Origin: Mycobacterium ostraviense
GTDB lineage: Bacteria > Actinomycetota > Actinomycetes > Mycobacteriales > Mycobacteriaceae
DNA: 64,000 nt
Reading direction: 5' to 3'
Assembly (NCBI RefSeq): GCF_002705925.1
Contig: NZ_NKRE01000001.1
Location: 1,679,178 to 1,743,177 of the forward strand
Shown here: positions 47,810-57,930 of the stretch, piece by piece
Numbering within the stretch: the first letter of the stretch is position 1
Layout of the letters: every line of letters begins with the position of its first letter
Program-made: the position numbers and the translations under genes
The notes under the pieces: generated by a model
What the model saw: the letters and a program-made list of their open reading frames with translations, nothing else
What the model was told of the DNA's origin: nothing
The model's database searches: none

Positions 47810-48727
47810 TTAGGCCCGGCCGTGCGACATAAAGAACTGCACAATGGCGTGCGACCCGTCGAGGGCGCGCGTGGTGCTGCCGACGATCGTCTTGGGCAGA
47901 TACTGCTTGCCGCCGGGCCAGGTGTGCCCGCCGTTGTCGATTCGATAGAAGATCACTTCGGTCCCGGCCACACATGACCGCGAGTCATAACGGCGTACCA
48001 CGGTTCCATCGCCGACATTGGGCAGTTCATCCATCGTGGGATCGCCCTGACATCCGTCGACCGCGCGCCAGCGGTCGACCATGCTGGCAGCCGAAATGGC
48101 TTGGCTGGGACCGCCGCGGCCGCGCACTTTCCCACCGTTGAACGGCACCACCGGATCGGCGGTGCCGTGCGCTTCCATCACCGATACCGGCCGCGACGGA
48201 TTGCACGCCACACCCACGCCCAGCGTGCCGGCGATCGGCGCGATCGCGGCGAACACGTCGGCGCGGTCGCACGCCAACCGGTTTGACATGAATCCTCCGT
48301 TGGACATTCCGGTGGCAAAGACGTGGCCGGCGGGAACCGAAAACTCGCTTTGCAGCTTGCCCACCAGCGCGACCAGAAAGCCGACGTCGTCGAGATGGCG
48401 GCGGTCCGCCGGCGAGGCTCCGCGCCCGTCGGCCCAGCTCTTGTCGTAACCGTCGGGATAGACCACCAGCAGGTTGTTGGCGTCGGCAACGGAGTCGAAG
48501 GCTGAAAGACTTTGCTGTCCGGCGCCGGTGCCACCACCCCCGTGCAGGTTGAGCACCAATCCGACCGGGGCGCCCGGCGGCGAATGCACGATATATGCCC
48601 GCTTCAAACCGCCGAACTGCAATGTTCCGGCCTGATCTCGAGAACGGGCCGCCGATACGTGCCGCTCTCCGCAGCCGGCCAGGCATGCCACGAGAACGAG
48701 CGACAAGAACCATCGCGCCCAGGGCAT
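47810..48727 (-). CDS. lpqC: Lipoprotein esterase of the PHB-depolymerase family
   Basis: ATG at 48727 gives 305 residues with a signal peptide and lipobox LAGC (C19 lipidated). The alpha/beta-hydrolase core has NLHGGGGTG, the serine nucleophile S142 in GMSNGG and the late histidine in NGGHTWPGG. The family cleaves short polyesters or feruloyl esters; the substrate in mycobacteria is unknown. It is the Rv3298c orthologue. The frame is open upstream to 48802, but that region has no signal peptide. Confidence 0.92.
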   Translation of the reverse strand: MPWARWFLSLVLVACLAGCGERHVSAARSRDQAGTLQFGGLKRAYIVHSPPGAPVGLVLNLHGGGGTGAGQQSLSAFDSVADANNLLVVYPDGYDKSWADGRGASPADRRHLDDVGFLVALVGKLQSEFSVPAGHVFATGMSNGGFMSNRLACDRADVFAAIAPIAGTLGVGVACNPSRPVSVMEAHGTADPVVPFNGGKVRGRGGPSQAISAASMVDRWRAVDGCQGDPTMDELPNVGDGTVVRRYDSRSCVAGTEVIFYRIDNGGHTWPGGKQYLPKTIVGSTTRALDGSHAIVQFFMSHGRA

Positions 48728-48873
48728 GACGGCCAAGTTACCGACCGCCGCTGCGCCGGGGTTGAGTACCTCGGATATTTCGGCGGCGGGATCACCACTC
48801 ATCCCGCTGATGGCGGTCGGGGCATCACCGTACCCTTGAGCTCCAAACCGTATTCAAGATCTTCGTTCTTCTG

Positions 48874-49944
48874 TTACTTCCTCTTGCGCCAACCACTGCC
48901 TGCCGAGATCGGCGGCGGCATCAGCGGCGGAAGCATGGGGAAACCGGACGCCCCCGGAGGAAGCGGCGACACCGCCGACGCAAGCCGCACCGGCGTTTGC
49001 GCAGCAGGCAACAGCCACACCACAGCAGGCGGAGCGGTGGGGTTGCCCATCGAAACTCCGACGCCTACCGCTGCTGTCGGCGCTTCTGCCACCAAGGGCC
49101 CTGACCGCGCTGGAAAAACTCTCCGCCGTCTCCCCAAGGGCCGATTCCCCTTCGGATAGGCCCGCGGCGATATCGGGGCCCACAGCCTGCAGTGCCTGAG
49201 CCGACCGAAGTGTTCTGCGCCAAGTAACTAAAGAGGTTGATCGGAAAGCCACGAGATGAATTGGTTGGCATAGGTGTTGGCCAGCCCAAACCAGCCGCTG
49301 TTGGGGTCGAAGGTGACGCCAAGCGTCGGCAATACCGCATCCACCGGGGAGACAGCGGCAGCGGGTGCCGCAGTGGCGGCAACGGTCGGCTCCAGGTTGG
49401 CTTGTGCAGCCAGCCCCGCCGGATCGACAATCGACGGCGGCGAAGCGAACTGGGTCAGCGGGAGAGCTTGCGCCGAGGCTGCCTCATAGCGATACATGGC
49501 CGCCGAATTGTTCACCCACATGGTTTCGTACTGCGCTTCGGTCTCGGCGATGGCCACAAGGTTTCTGCCGAATTCGTGGTGACCAGCAACTCTGCCAACT
49601 GGGTCCGGTTGGCACTGACCGCCGAGGGGTGAACCACCGTCGAGAGAGTAGAGCCGAATGCCGCTGCGGCGAGCTGCGCCGAGGATCCCAGGCTGCTGGC
49701 ACTGCTGCGCGGTGGTGCGCATCCAGCTGAGGTAGGGCCCAACAGCGTCGATCATGACCGACGAGGACGGACCATGCCAGGCCTCAGCCGCATAGGACAG
49801 CGCCGGGACAAAGGCGCGAACCGTTTCCTCCATTTCAACGGGTAGCCGCTGCCACGCATTGGCGGCCTCAAGAAGTGATTTCGCTCCAGGTCCCGAGTGG
49901 ATTAGCGCCGACGTGACCTCAGGGGACAAAGCGATGAAGTCCAT
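48874..49944 (-). pseudogene. PPE-SVP family gene with multiple frameshifts
   Basis: The N-terminus starts at 49944 (MDFIALSPEVTSALIHSGPG), with SPE in place of PPE and the WHGPSS motif. After TTAQQCQQ the PPE sequence continues in another frame (SSAQLAAAAFGSTLS to about 49580). It returns to the first frame at VAIAETEAQYETMW, stops at 49228, and goes on in two further frames. The last is the PPE-SVP tail VGVSMGNPTAPPA ... GSGWRKRK with a stop at 48874. At least five frame changes are needed. Only the first 70 or so residues and the centre are intact. Confidence 0.85.
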
Positions 49945-50103
49945 GGCATCTCACCCTCGCTAGGTGGGAAAATTTCTGTGAAACATGGAGATGACTACGG
50001 CGAGAAAGACCCTGGAACATTGCGCGTCGTCGTCTCACGTGCGCCGCCACGTCATCCCGGTCCGCGGAGTGGCGGGCGGCCTTCGGGGCAAAACGACCTC
50101 TGA

Positions 50104-51209
50104 TCACGAGATGGCATTGACCGCAGTCGACAATCGCGAGCTGAACGCGTCCGGAATGGGGATATATCCGTTGTCCTTCAGACCATTCTGGCCGGCGCCG
50201 ATCGTGCTTTGTAGGAAAGCCCTTACGGCCGTACCGACTTGCTTATCGGGATACTTAGAGCACACAACCTCGTACGTCGCCAGCACGATCGGGTAGGAGC
50301 GCCGGGCTCGTTTGGCCGTAGAACGAGATCGTGTCGAGGGCGAGGTCATTGCCCTCCCCGAGTACCCAGGCAGCGGAAATCGTCTTCCCCACCGAATCCG
50401 CGCTGATCGCTACCGGGTCTTGACCGGCCGACGTGACGACCTTGGCTGTGTTCAGGTGTTGCGCCTGGGCGCGAACAGACCATTCGACGTAGGTGATCGA
50501 CCCGTCGCCGCTCTTCACGGCCGCGGCGGCGCCGGCGTTGCCCTGCGACACCGCCGTTGAACGTCTTTCCGGCGCCCTTGCCCCACGCGCCGCCCGAAGC
50601 GGTATCGAGACATCTCTGGAAGTTATCCGAGGTCCCGGACTCGTCGCTGCGAAAAACGACACGAATTGGCTTAGCGGGCAAGGCGATACCTGAGTTCAGC
50701 GGCTGAATCGCAGGATCGTTCCAGGTAGTGATGCCGCCGTTGAAGATCTTGGCTGCACTCGGAGCGTCGAGGTTCAGCGAAGTCAGACCGTTGACGTTGT
50801 AGGCGATGGCGATGGGGCCGAACACCATCGGCAGGTTCCACGCCGGCGAGCCGCAGCGCCGCTCCGCCTTGGCATACTCATCCTTGCTCAGCGGCGAATC
50901 CGAACCGTCGAAATCGGTTTGGCCGCCCGTAAATTCGCTGATCCCAGCTCCGGAACCGTTACCAGTGTAGGTCAAGGACTGCCGGGGACACGCTCGTTCG
51001 AAAGCCTCGACAAAGCAGGTCATTGCATTTTCCTGAGCGGTGGAACCACTGGCCTTCAGAGTCGGCTTGCCGCCACAAGAAACATTCGCCGATGACCCGC
51101 GCGTTGTCGCGCTTCCGCCGGAAGCATTGTTGTCACTACCACACGCCGACAACGTCACCGCGGCGGTGGCCAGAATACTCAGCGCGACACCAAATCGGTT
51201 GATTTTCAA
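50104..51209 (-). pseudogene. pstS3-like phosphate-binding lipoprotein gene with two frameshifts
   Basis: TTG at 51209 starts [20 protein letters not shown], with lipobox LSAC, the same unusual TTG start and opening as H37Rv PstS3. The frame is good through [16 protein letters not shown] and [16 protein letters not shown]. It shifts near 50545 (to [17 protein letters not shown]) and again near 50300, ending [19 protein letters not shown] ... STAVNAIS at 50104. All regions are otherwise well conserved, so the lesions are recent or are sequencing errors. No pst permease gene accompanies it. Confidence 0.88.
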
Positions 51210-51548
51210 TTCAATTCCCTGAAGTACAGGTAAATGGTCGCCGCCGGCACGGCGATCGTCCGCCATGCCGCTGCCTTCCTCGCAGCCGTAGGAATGGTAC
51301 CGTTGCGCCATTAGGCCTGGCTTCGCCGGACGAGCCGAACTCAGTGAATTCAGCACCGTTTCCGATCAGTACACGGTCTCGACACTCGCGGACTTCATTC
51401 GTTCAATCACGATGGGCAATGACCGCGAGATCGGCCGCTCGGCTTGCCGCAGCAATTCTCAGCGGGGAGGTTCCAACAATGGCGACCAGGCAAGCTAACC
51501 CCCGACGAACTTACAGTATGGGCGCGACCACTTAGCCTGGCGAGCGTG
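51210..51548. other. Intergenic region, no gene seen
   Basis: These 339 bases lie between the starts of the pstS3-like gene and the DUF732 relic, which point away from each other. I see no convincing coding frame or known element. It should hold whatever promoter the pstS3-like gene had. Confidence 0.4.
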
Positions 51549-51800
51549 ACAGCCCAGACCGCGCATGCCGGCGGGGTCGATCAGGCGTTTCCGAACGCGT
51601 TGAAATCCTAGGACATCAACTTCGCGACACCACAAGCCGCGATCGTTGCCGGTCATCAGGCCTGTGATGAGCTTGATCAAGGATGGCAAGGGCGACAACG
51701 CGACAGACATGACTGATACCAGTAACCGCGACAGCTACCGAGCGGGTTCATTGTCGGCCCGAGCATCGCTGCGTTCTGCCCGAGGCGTCACCCAGCCTGA
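51549..51800 (+). pseudogene. DUF732 protein relic
   Basis: The frame reads AHAGGVDQAFPNALKS, then a TAG stop, then DINFATPQAAIVAGHQACDE. This is the DUF732 pattern of a short export-type mycobacterial protein. After the acidic/glycine segment the match moves to another frame (NATDMTDTSNRDSYRAG) and then a third (FIVGPSIAAFCPRRHPA, stop 51798-51800). One internal stop and two frameshifts make it dead. Confidence 0.78.
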
Positions 51801-51917
51801 CGGCATCCGCCTAGCGCGCCATCGCTACTGCCCAGCGGCTGACCGCGGGTCAGGAAACGTTTGACCTTGGTCTGGACTCGACCGTAATCGCCGGTGCACT
51901 TTGGAAGTCATGAGTTC

Positions 51918-52506
51918 GCAAGCGGCACGGCTTGTGTGTGGCGTATCGCCAGCTAAGGTTCGATCACGCCGCCGGCGGTGGCGAGTTGTCTCGTGATTGG
52001 GTGCGGGCCAGGATCATCGAGCCGACGAGTAAGGCCGACTCGTTGAGGGCGCTCGGTGAGGTTGGTGTCGAGCCGGTCTGCTACCGGACCCTGACCCGCC
52101 GCCTGCCGTATTTCGCCAATCCCGCGTTCGGGCAGGCGTTGTCGGCGTGTGCTTGGCGTGCCGGGCTGGGGCCGGCGCCGCCGGTGCTCTACGACGTGGG
52201 CACGCCGCACTTCGAGACCGATGTCTTTGTGGGCAACAAGGCTGAGAACTACCACCATGCCGCCGGTGATCAACGCCGTCAAGGCCGACTCACCAACTGT
52301 CCAATGTCACGGTGGTCGCCGACACCGGCATGATCTCGGCACCAACCACAAAGCGATCCAGGCACCGCGACCCCGTTTCTGCCGCGAGTGGTCGCCCAAT
52401 GGCGCGACACTCATCCCGGCGAAGACATTGCCCGCCCAGTCTGCGCATGCCGGACTTCCTGCACGGGAACGGCTGCGGTGGCCAGGTGGCGGCATCGCCA
52501 GCAATG
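51918..52506 (+). pseudogene. IS1634-family transposase relic
   Basis: Pieces of an IS1634/IS1549-like transposase appear in order: FDHAAGGGELSRDWVRARII, EPTSKADSLRALGEVGVEP, YRTLTRRLPYFANPAFGQAL, VLYDVGTPHFETDV, then GNKAE, and after frame changes VVAQWRDTHPGEDI. Parts of the middle are deleted, and the end runs into the 3' end of the PE_PGRS gene. It cannot encode an active enzyme. Confidence 0.82.
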
Positions 52507-54298
52507 TCACAACCCATCGATCCCACTTGGCCCTAGTAACAGCCCGCCGGCGCCGCCGGCACCGCCGACCGCGCCTCCGCCGCCGCCCAATCCGCGATTG
52601 CCACCGTTACCGCCAGTCCCGATCAGCCGGGCGTCGCCGCCCTTGCCGCCGTCACCCGGCGTACCAGCTGCAGAGTTGTATCCACCCTGGCCGCCGTTGC
52701 CGCCGTCGCCGATCAGGGCGGCCCTACCCCCGGCGCCGCCGTCGCCTGAAGCGGTGGCGCTTTCGCCGCCGGCACCGCCGACTCCGCCGTTGCCGAAGAG
52801 CCCGATCGCGGCCCCGCCGGCCCCTCCGGCCCCGCCGGCTGTGTCGCCGAAGCCTCCATTCCCGCCGGCTCCACCGGAGCCGGCGAGGCGACCGCTACTT
52901 CCGCCGGCGCCGCCGCCACCGCCGGCAGCGGTGGCAGAGGTGCCGCCGGTACCGCCCCCGCCGCCAGTGCCGAAGAGCATGGCGGCGTTGCCGCCGCTGC
53001 CGCCAGCCCCTCCGGAGCCCATATTCGAGCCGCCGCCGCCACCGCCGGCCCCGCCGTCGCCGGACAACACACCACCATTGCCGCCGCCACCGCCGACTCC
53101 GCCGGTCAAGGCCTGGCCGAACCCGCCCTGACCGCCGCCGCCACCGGTACCACCCAGGAGGCCGCCACGGCCGCCCGTCCCGCCGGCCCCGCCGGTGTTG
53201 AAGCTAGCCCCGCCGTCGCCACCGGCGCCACCGGCACCGAAGAGCACAGCGCCGTTGCCGCCGCCACCGCCGGCGCCGCCGAATCCGTCGCCCCCGCCGC
53301 CCGAGCCGCCGGCGCCCCCGGTGCCGTAGACCACACCGGCGGAACCGCCGGCCCCGCCTTTCCCGCCGGTGACGCTGCCGGAGGTGGCACCGCTCCCACC
53401 CGTGCCTCCGTCACCCCCACTGCCAAACAGCATCGCGCCGTTTCCGCCCTTGCCCCTGTCTCTTATACACATCTGACGCTGCCGACCCGTTAGCCGCTGG
53501 CGAGCCCCCGCCGGCCCCGCCAGTTCCGCCGTTGCCGACGAAGAGGCTGGCCCCGCCGGCACCACCAACCCCACCGTCCCCGACGATGCCGCGTCCTCCG
53601 GCGCCTCCGGCGCCGCCGTTGCCGAACAGCCCGAGACCACCGGCTCCTCCAACACCACCGCCGGCACCGCCGGTGCTCGCACCGCCGGTGCCACCCACTC
53701 CGCCCGGGCTGAACAACCCGCCCATTCCGCCCTGCCCGCCGGTGCCGCCGACGCCGCCGGCACCGGTAGCAGCTCCGCCGGCTCCGCCGGTACCGGCGGA
53801 GCCCAACAACAGCCCGGCGGCCCCGCCATTGCCGCCACGCCCGCCGCTGACCCCGTCCGCGCCGGACCCGCCGGCCCCGCCGTTGCCGATCAAGATGCCG
53901 CCGTCGCCGCCGTTCTGCCCGGTTCCCGGGGCCCCGTTGGCGCCGTTGCCGATCAGCGGGCGCCCCACCAGCGCCAGCGTGGGCGCATTGATCAAATCCA
54001 GCACAGTCTGCGCAACGTTGGCGGCCTCCGCGTTGGCATAGGCTGCTCCGCCGGTCGCCAAGCCGTTGACGAATTGAGCGTGAAACTGCGCCGCCTGGGC
54101 GCTCACCTCCTGATAGCGCAGCGCATGTTCTCCGAACAGTGCCGCGACGGCCGCCGACACCTCATCGGCGGCCGCGGCCGCCACTTGCGTGGTCGGAGCC
54201 GCCGCGGCCGCGACGGCTTCGTCGATGGCCGACCCGACACTTGTCAACTCCTGGGCCGCTGCCGAGATGAATTCCGGTGTCGCTACCAACGAGTTCAT
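52507..54298 (-). CDS. PE_PGRS family protein, reading frame broken at an adapter artefact
   Basis: ATG at 54298 opens a PE domain ([20 protein letters not shown], with [16 protein letters not shown]). GRPLIGNG and PGRS repeats follow to about 53490. There a 30-base Nextera adapter interrupts the gene (translated DVYKRQ in one frame, MCIRDR in another), and the glycine-rich sequence continues in another frame to a stop at 52507, ending LGPSGIDGL. The true gene is probably one intact PE_PGRS, with unknown sequence missing at the break. The PE part is reliable; the repeat number is not. Confidence 0.85.
53456..53485 (-). other. Nextera sequencing-adapter sequence left in the assembly
   Basis: On the minus strand the 30 bases begin TCGGCAGCGTC and end TGTATAAGAGACAG, the Illumina Nextera read-1 transposase adapter with only its first three bases missing. 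The well-known artefact peptides VYKRQ and MCIRDR arise from it. It is not biological sequence, and the bases on either side may not be adjacent in the genome. Confidence 0.97.
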
Positions 54299-54866
54299 GT
54301 GCGTTTCCTAGGGTTTCGGAGGCGATGGGCAGGCGCAAACAGCATATTGGCGCTCGCGCCGAGCCATCTGGAAATCGCCAAGAGTTATGCGTAGTTACAA
54401 GAACTCCGGGGCGCACAATACGACTGAGGTTCGCGGCTCCCGCATCGTGAGATTTTCCGTGCAACAGGCCATTAGTTGCGTGAGCCATCACGTCTAGCTA
54501 GTTGGTAGTCGACGTTTCGACGCGATCCACCGATGAATTGAGGCTCTGCGCGGCGGCTGGTCCGTGAATTCGTCGGTGGGCGGTGGTCAAACGGAGATGG
54601 TTCGCGGAGGCGGGCGGCGGCATACGATGCGAACCCGCCGAGTGGGTCTCAATATGGTTGGCGCGGCTACCCCGAGGTCGCTGATTTGGCGGTTCAGCCC
54701 AGCCATGAAGCCGGTGCGGCGCGGGTGGTAGCCAACGCCGCGGTGACCGTCGTGCGTGCGGCCAGCTGTTGGCACTGCAGCGCCCGTAGCTCGCTCGTCG
54801 CGAACATGACGTGCGATGATCGCAATGTCGTCGGCTTGGCTTTGCCATCAGCACTTCTCATCAAGG
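54299..54866. other. Intergenic region with no assigned gene
   Basis: The first 100 or so bases would hold the PE_PGRS promoter and leader. Between about 54690 and 54800 the minus strand has a short GC3-rich frame (ELRALQCQQLAARTTVTAAL) ending in a stop. It may be a fragment of a lost gene, but I do not recognise it. Nothing else is supported. Confidence 0.3.
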
Positions 54867-55010
54867 AGGTTTGAGTTCGATCTCGGTAGGCAAAAGCCCG
54901 ACGTCGCTACTGACGTGACGAATAGCAGCAACCTCGACGGCTATCGCGCCGGGTACTTTGTCGGCGTGAGCATCGCCGCGTATTGCCCCAGGCACCACAC
55001 ATCGACGTGA
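54867..55010 (+). pseudogene. Second DUF732 relic (C-terminal piece)
   Basis: The frame reads VATDVTNSSNLDGYRAGYFV, then GVSIAAYCPRHHTST and a stop at 55008-55010. This is the DUF732 C-terminus. It has no start or N-terminal half. It is related to the relic at 51549-51800 but closer to the intact family. It ends four bases before the convergent atsB stop. Confidence 0.75.
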
Positions 55011-55014
55011 CGCG

Positions 55015-57930
55015 CTAACCCGCGGCGCCCTGTCCGACGGCCTGCACCGAGGCGTGCTCGTGCAACGCCTTCTCGGCATCGGGATGAACGGGCTTGAGAT
55101 CGAAGATCACCTCTTTGACGGTTCCGGTGAACGCGTACGGCGCCTTGTCCTCGTAGTCGCGGTCGACCACCAGCCCGTTGTCGCGGCCGATGTCCATCCC
55201 CGCGTAGGACGTAAACGACAGGCTCACCGTTTGGGGCAGCCGACCCTCGCCGATCAATCGGTCGCCGGCCCACAGGGTCACCTTGCCGCCGGAACCCACC
55301 TCGGGCTGCTCGGTTTCGAACACCATCCGCGCCGTGACGTCGCCGGTGGGCAGCGGCTCCGTCGACACCTGCCGATAGGTCTCGACGCCGAGGAAGGAGT
55401 AGGTGTGGTGCAGCCGCTGCTGCTCGTCGACCCAGAGCACGAACCCACCCATGAAGTCGGCGTTGGCGACGATCACGCCCTGTGCACCGCTGTCGGGGAT
55501 GTGCAGCCGTCCCTCGATCGCGTAGGAGCGGCCGAAGATGCGTGGGACCATGCCGCGCTGGATGTTCTGCACGTCTCCCTGGAAGGCGAATCGGGTGGTG
55601 GTGGGTAGTGGTGGCAAATCTCCGAACATCACGGCCAGCCCGCCCAGCAACGGCAGCACCCGGTTGCGTTCGGCTTCCTGCCACCACAGCTGCCGTAGTT
55701 CGGCCAGCTTGTCCGGATGTTCGGCCGCCAGGTCCTTGGCCTGGGAGAAGTCGTCGGGCAGGTAGTACAGCTCCCAGATGTCCTGATCCGGGTCGTATTC
55801 ACCGGGCGCGAACCGCCGCATCGTCTGCGGTGACAGGTCCCACGGCGCCCGGTCCAGCCGCGCACCCGCCCACCAGCCGTCGCGGTAAATGGCTCGGCTG
55901 CCGAAGTTCTCGAAGTACTGCACGGTGTGGCGCTCTTCGGCGGCCGGGTCGTCGAAGGTGTGCAGGAAACTGGTGCCGTCCATCGGCTCCTGCTCGAAGC
56001 CGTCGACACTGGTCGGCTCCGGTAACCCGATGGCCGCCAACACAGTTGGCGCGATGTCGATACAGTGGGTGAACTGGCCGCGAACCTGGCCGTCGGGCCG
56101 GATCCGGGCCGGCCAGGCGACCACCATCGGATCGCGGGTGCCACCGAGGTGGCTGGCCATCTGCTTACCCCACTGGAACGGCGTGTTGTTGGCGTGCGCC
56201 CAGCCGCTGGCGAAATGCGGTGCGGTGAACTCGTCGCCGAGAGCTTCGATGCCGCCGTATTGCTCGATGAGCGCCAGCTGCTGGTCGGCGTCGAGATCCA
56301 GGCCGTTGAGGAACGTCATCTCGTTGAACGAGCCGGTGTTGGTGCCTTCCATGCTGGCGCCGTTGTCGCCCCAGATGTAGAAGACCAGCGTGTTGTCGGC
56401 CTCGCCGAGATCCTCGATGGCATCCAGCAGCCGGCCGACGTTCCAGTCCGCATTTTCGGAGAACCCGGCGAACACCTCCATCTGCCGGGCGTAGAGCTTC
56501 TTTTGGGTGTCCGACAGACTGTCCCAGGCCGGGAACAGCTCGGGCCGCTCGGTCAGTTCGGTGTCCGGGGGAATGATCCCCAGCTGTTTCTGCCGTTCAA
56601 AAGTCTTCTGCCGATACACATCCCAGCCTTCGTCGAACTGCCCGCGGTACTTGTCGGCCCACTCCTTGAACACGTGGTGCGGTGCGTGCGTGGCGCCGGT
56701 CGAGTAGTACAGCAGCCACGGCTTGGTGGTGCTCTGGGCCCGTACCGTGTGCAGCCATTCGACGGCCTTGTCGGTGAGGTCGTCGGGGAAGAAGTAGGGC
56801 TTGCCGTGTTGTCCCTCGGGTATGCCGATCACCGAATTGTCCTGGGTGATGATCGGGTCGTACTGGCCCGCGGCGCCGCTGGGGAAACCCCAGAAATGGT
56901 CGAATCCCCAACCCAGCGGCCAGTTGTCGAACGGCCCGGATGCTCCCTGAACGTTGTCGGGGGTCAGATGCCACTTACCGAACGCCGCGGTCACATAACC
57001 GTTGTCGCGCAGGATCCGGGGCAGCGCGGCGCAACTCTGCGGCTTGACCGTCGAATAACCCGGGAACGGACCGGGGAATTCGCACACCGATCCAAAGCCC
57101 ACCCGGTGATGGTTGCGCCCGGTCAGCAGCGCCGAGCGGGTCGGCGAGCACACCGCGGTGACATGGAAACGGTTGTAGGCCAACCCGTTCTGCGCCACCC
57201 GCGACAGCGTCGGGGTCCGGATGCCACCGCCGAAGGTGTCCGGCCCGCCGAACCCGGCGTCGTCGATCAGCACGATCAGGACATTGGGCGCATTGTCCGG
57301 CGCGCTTGCGCCGGGGACTATCGTCCAGTCACCGACGGACTCTGCCATGGTGCGCCCGATCGTGCCGCCGAAGCTGCGCTGCGGCATCGGCAGCTTCGTC
57401 CGATCGGGGTTGAACTTGCCCATGGCTTCCTGCAACGCCGCGCCCAAGCTCCGCAACGTCGAATGACTCAGTTCTGCAACCGATTTCATCGGCGAACCGG
57501 CAAGCGTCTGCTCCACCGGAAGCCGGCCCGCCGCCGGTGTCACGACGATGATCACGGCACTGCCCGCCGACAGCACCTGGCCGATCTTGTCGGCCAACCC
57601 GCTCTTGATTCGATGGTGGGCGAAGGTGCCGGCCAATGCTCCGGTCGCAGCGCCCACCGCCCCTCCAACCAACCCAGCGGCCAGCAGCGCCGGCGAGAAC
57701 AAGCCCACCGCCAGTCCCACGCCGGCGCCCCAGGCCGCGCCGCGGCGACCGAGACGATTCCCGGTGTCGAGCAGCACCGGATTGCCCTCGTCGTCCTTGC
57801 CGACCAGCACCGCGCCCTGCAGCGGGAGCGTCTTGGCGTTGGCCCGGCCGGTGAGGTTCTCGAAATCGTGCCGGGCCGAATCAATGTCCTGATACCCGGC
57901 GACGATGACCAGTGCGCTGTCTTCACTCAT
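55015..57930 (-). CDS. atsB: Arylsulfatase with N-terminal DUF1269 domain
   Basis: The 971-residue protein starts at ATG 57930. Residues 1-180 are a DUF1269-type domain with two glycine-rich hydrophobic helices at 65-105. The sulfatase domain starts at about 213 (NVLIVLIDDAGFGGPD). C261 in CSPTR is the cysteine converted to formylglycine, followed by the second signature near LTGRNHHRVGFG. It should hydrolyse sulfate esters; the natural substrate is unknown. It matches Rv3299c in length and is coupled to the upstream pseudouridine synthase by a four-base overlap. Confidence 0.95.
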   Translation of the reverse strand: MSEDSALVIVAGYQDIDSARHDFENLTGRANAKTLPLQGAVLVGKDDEGNPVLLDTGNRLGRRGAAWGAGVGLAVGLFSPALLAAGLVGGAVGAATGALAGTFAHHRIKSGLADKIGQVLSAGSAVIIVVTPAAGRLPVEQTLAGSPMKSVAELSHSTLRSLGAALQEAMGKFNPDRTKLPMPQRSFGGTIGRTMAESVGDWTIVPGASAPDNAPNVLIVLIDDAGFGGPDTFGGGIRTPTLSRVAQNGLAYNRFHVTAVCSPTRSALLTGRNHHRVGFGSVCEFPGPFPGYSTVKPQSCAALPRILRDNGYVTAAFGKWHLTPDNVQGASGPFDNWPLGWGFDHFWGFPSGAAGQYDPIITQDNSVIGIPEGQHGKPYFFPDDLTDKAVEWLHTVRAQSTTKPWLLYYSTGATHAPHHVFKEWADKYRGQFDEGWDVYRQKTFERQKQLGIIPPDTELTERPELFPAWDSLSDTQKKLYARQMEVFAGFSENADWNVGRLLDAIEDLGEADNTLVFYIWGDNGASMEGTNTGSFNEMTFLNGLDLDADQQLALIEQYGGIEALGDEFTAPHFASGWAHANNTPFQWGKQMASHLGGTRDPMVVAWPARIRPDGQVRGQFTHCIDIAPTVLAAIGLPEPTSVDGFEQEPMDGTSFLHTFDDPAAEERHTVQYFENFGSRAIYRDGWWAGARLDRAPWDLSPQTMRRFAPGEYDPDQDIWELYYLPDDFSQAKDLAAEHPDKLAELRQLWWQEAERNRVLPLLGGLAVMFGDLPPLPTTTRFAFQGDVQNIQRGMVPRIFGRSYAIEGRLHIPDSGAQGVIVANADFMGGFVLWVDEQQRLHHTYSFLGVETYRQVSTEPLPTGDVTARMVFETEQPEVGSGGKVTLWAGDRLIGEGRLPQTVSLSFTSYAGMDIGRDNGLVVDRDYEDKAPYAFTGTVKEVIFDLKPVHPDAEKALHEHASVQAVGQGAAG

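Noticed and set aside
53440..53500. Apparent short peptide motifs DVYKRQ and MCIRDR
   Set aside because: They are translations of the sequencing adapter, not protein sequence.
52520..54000. Dense short repeats that might suggest a CRISPR array
   Set aside because: They are degenerate Gly-Gly-Ala/Gly-Gly-Thr codons of a PE_PGRS gene, with no constant repeat and spacer lengths.
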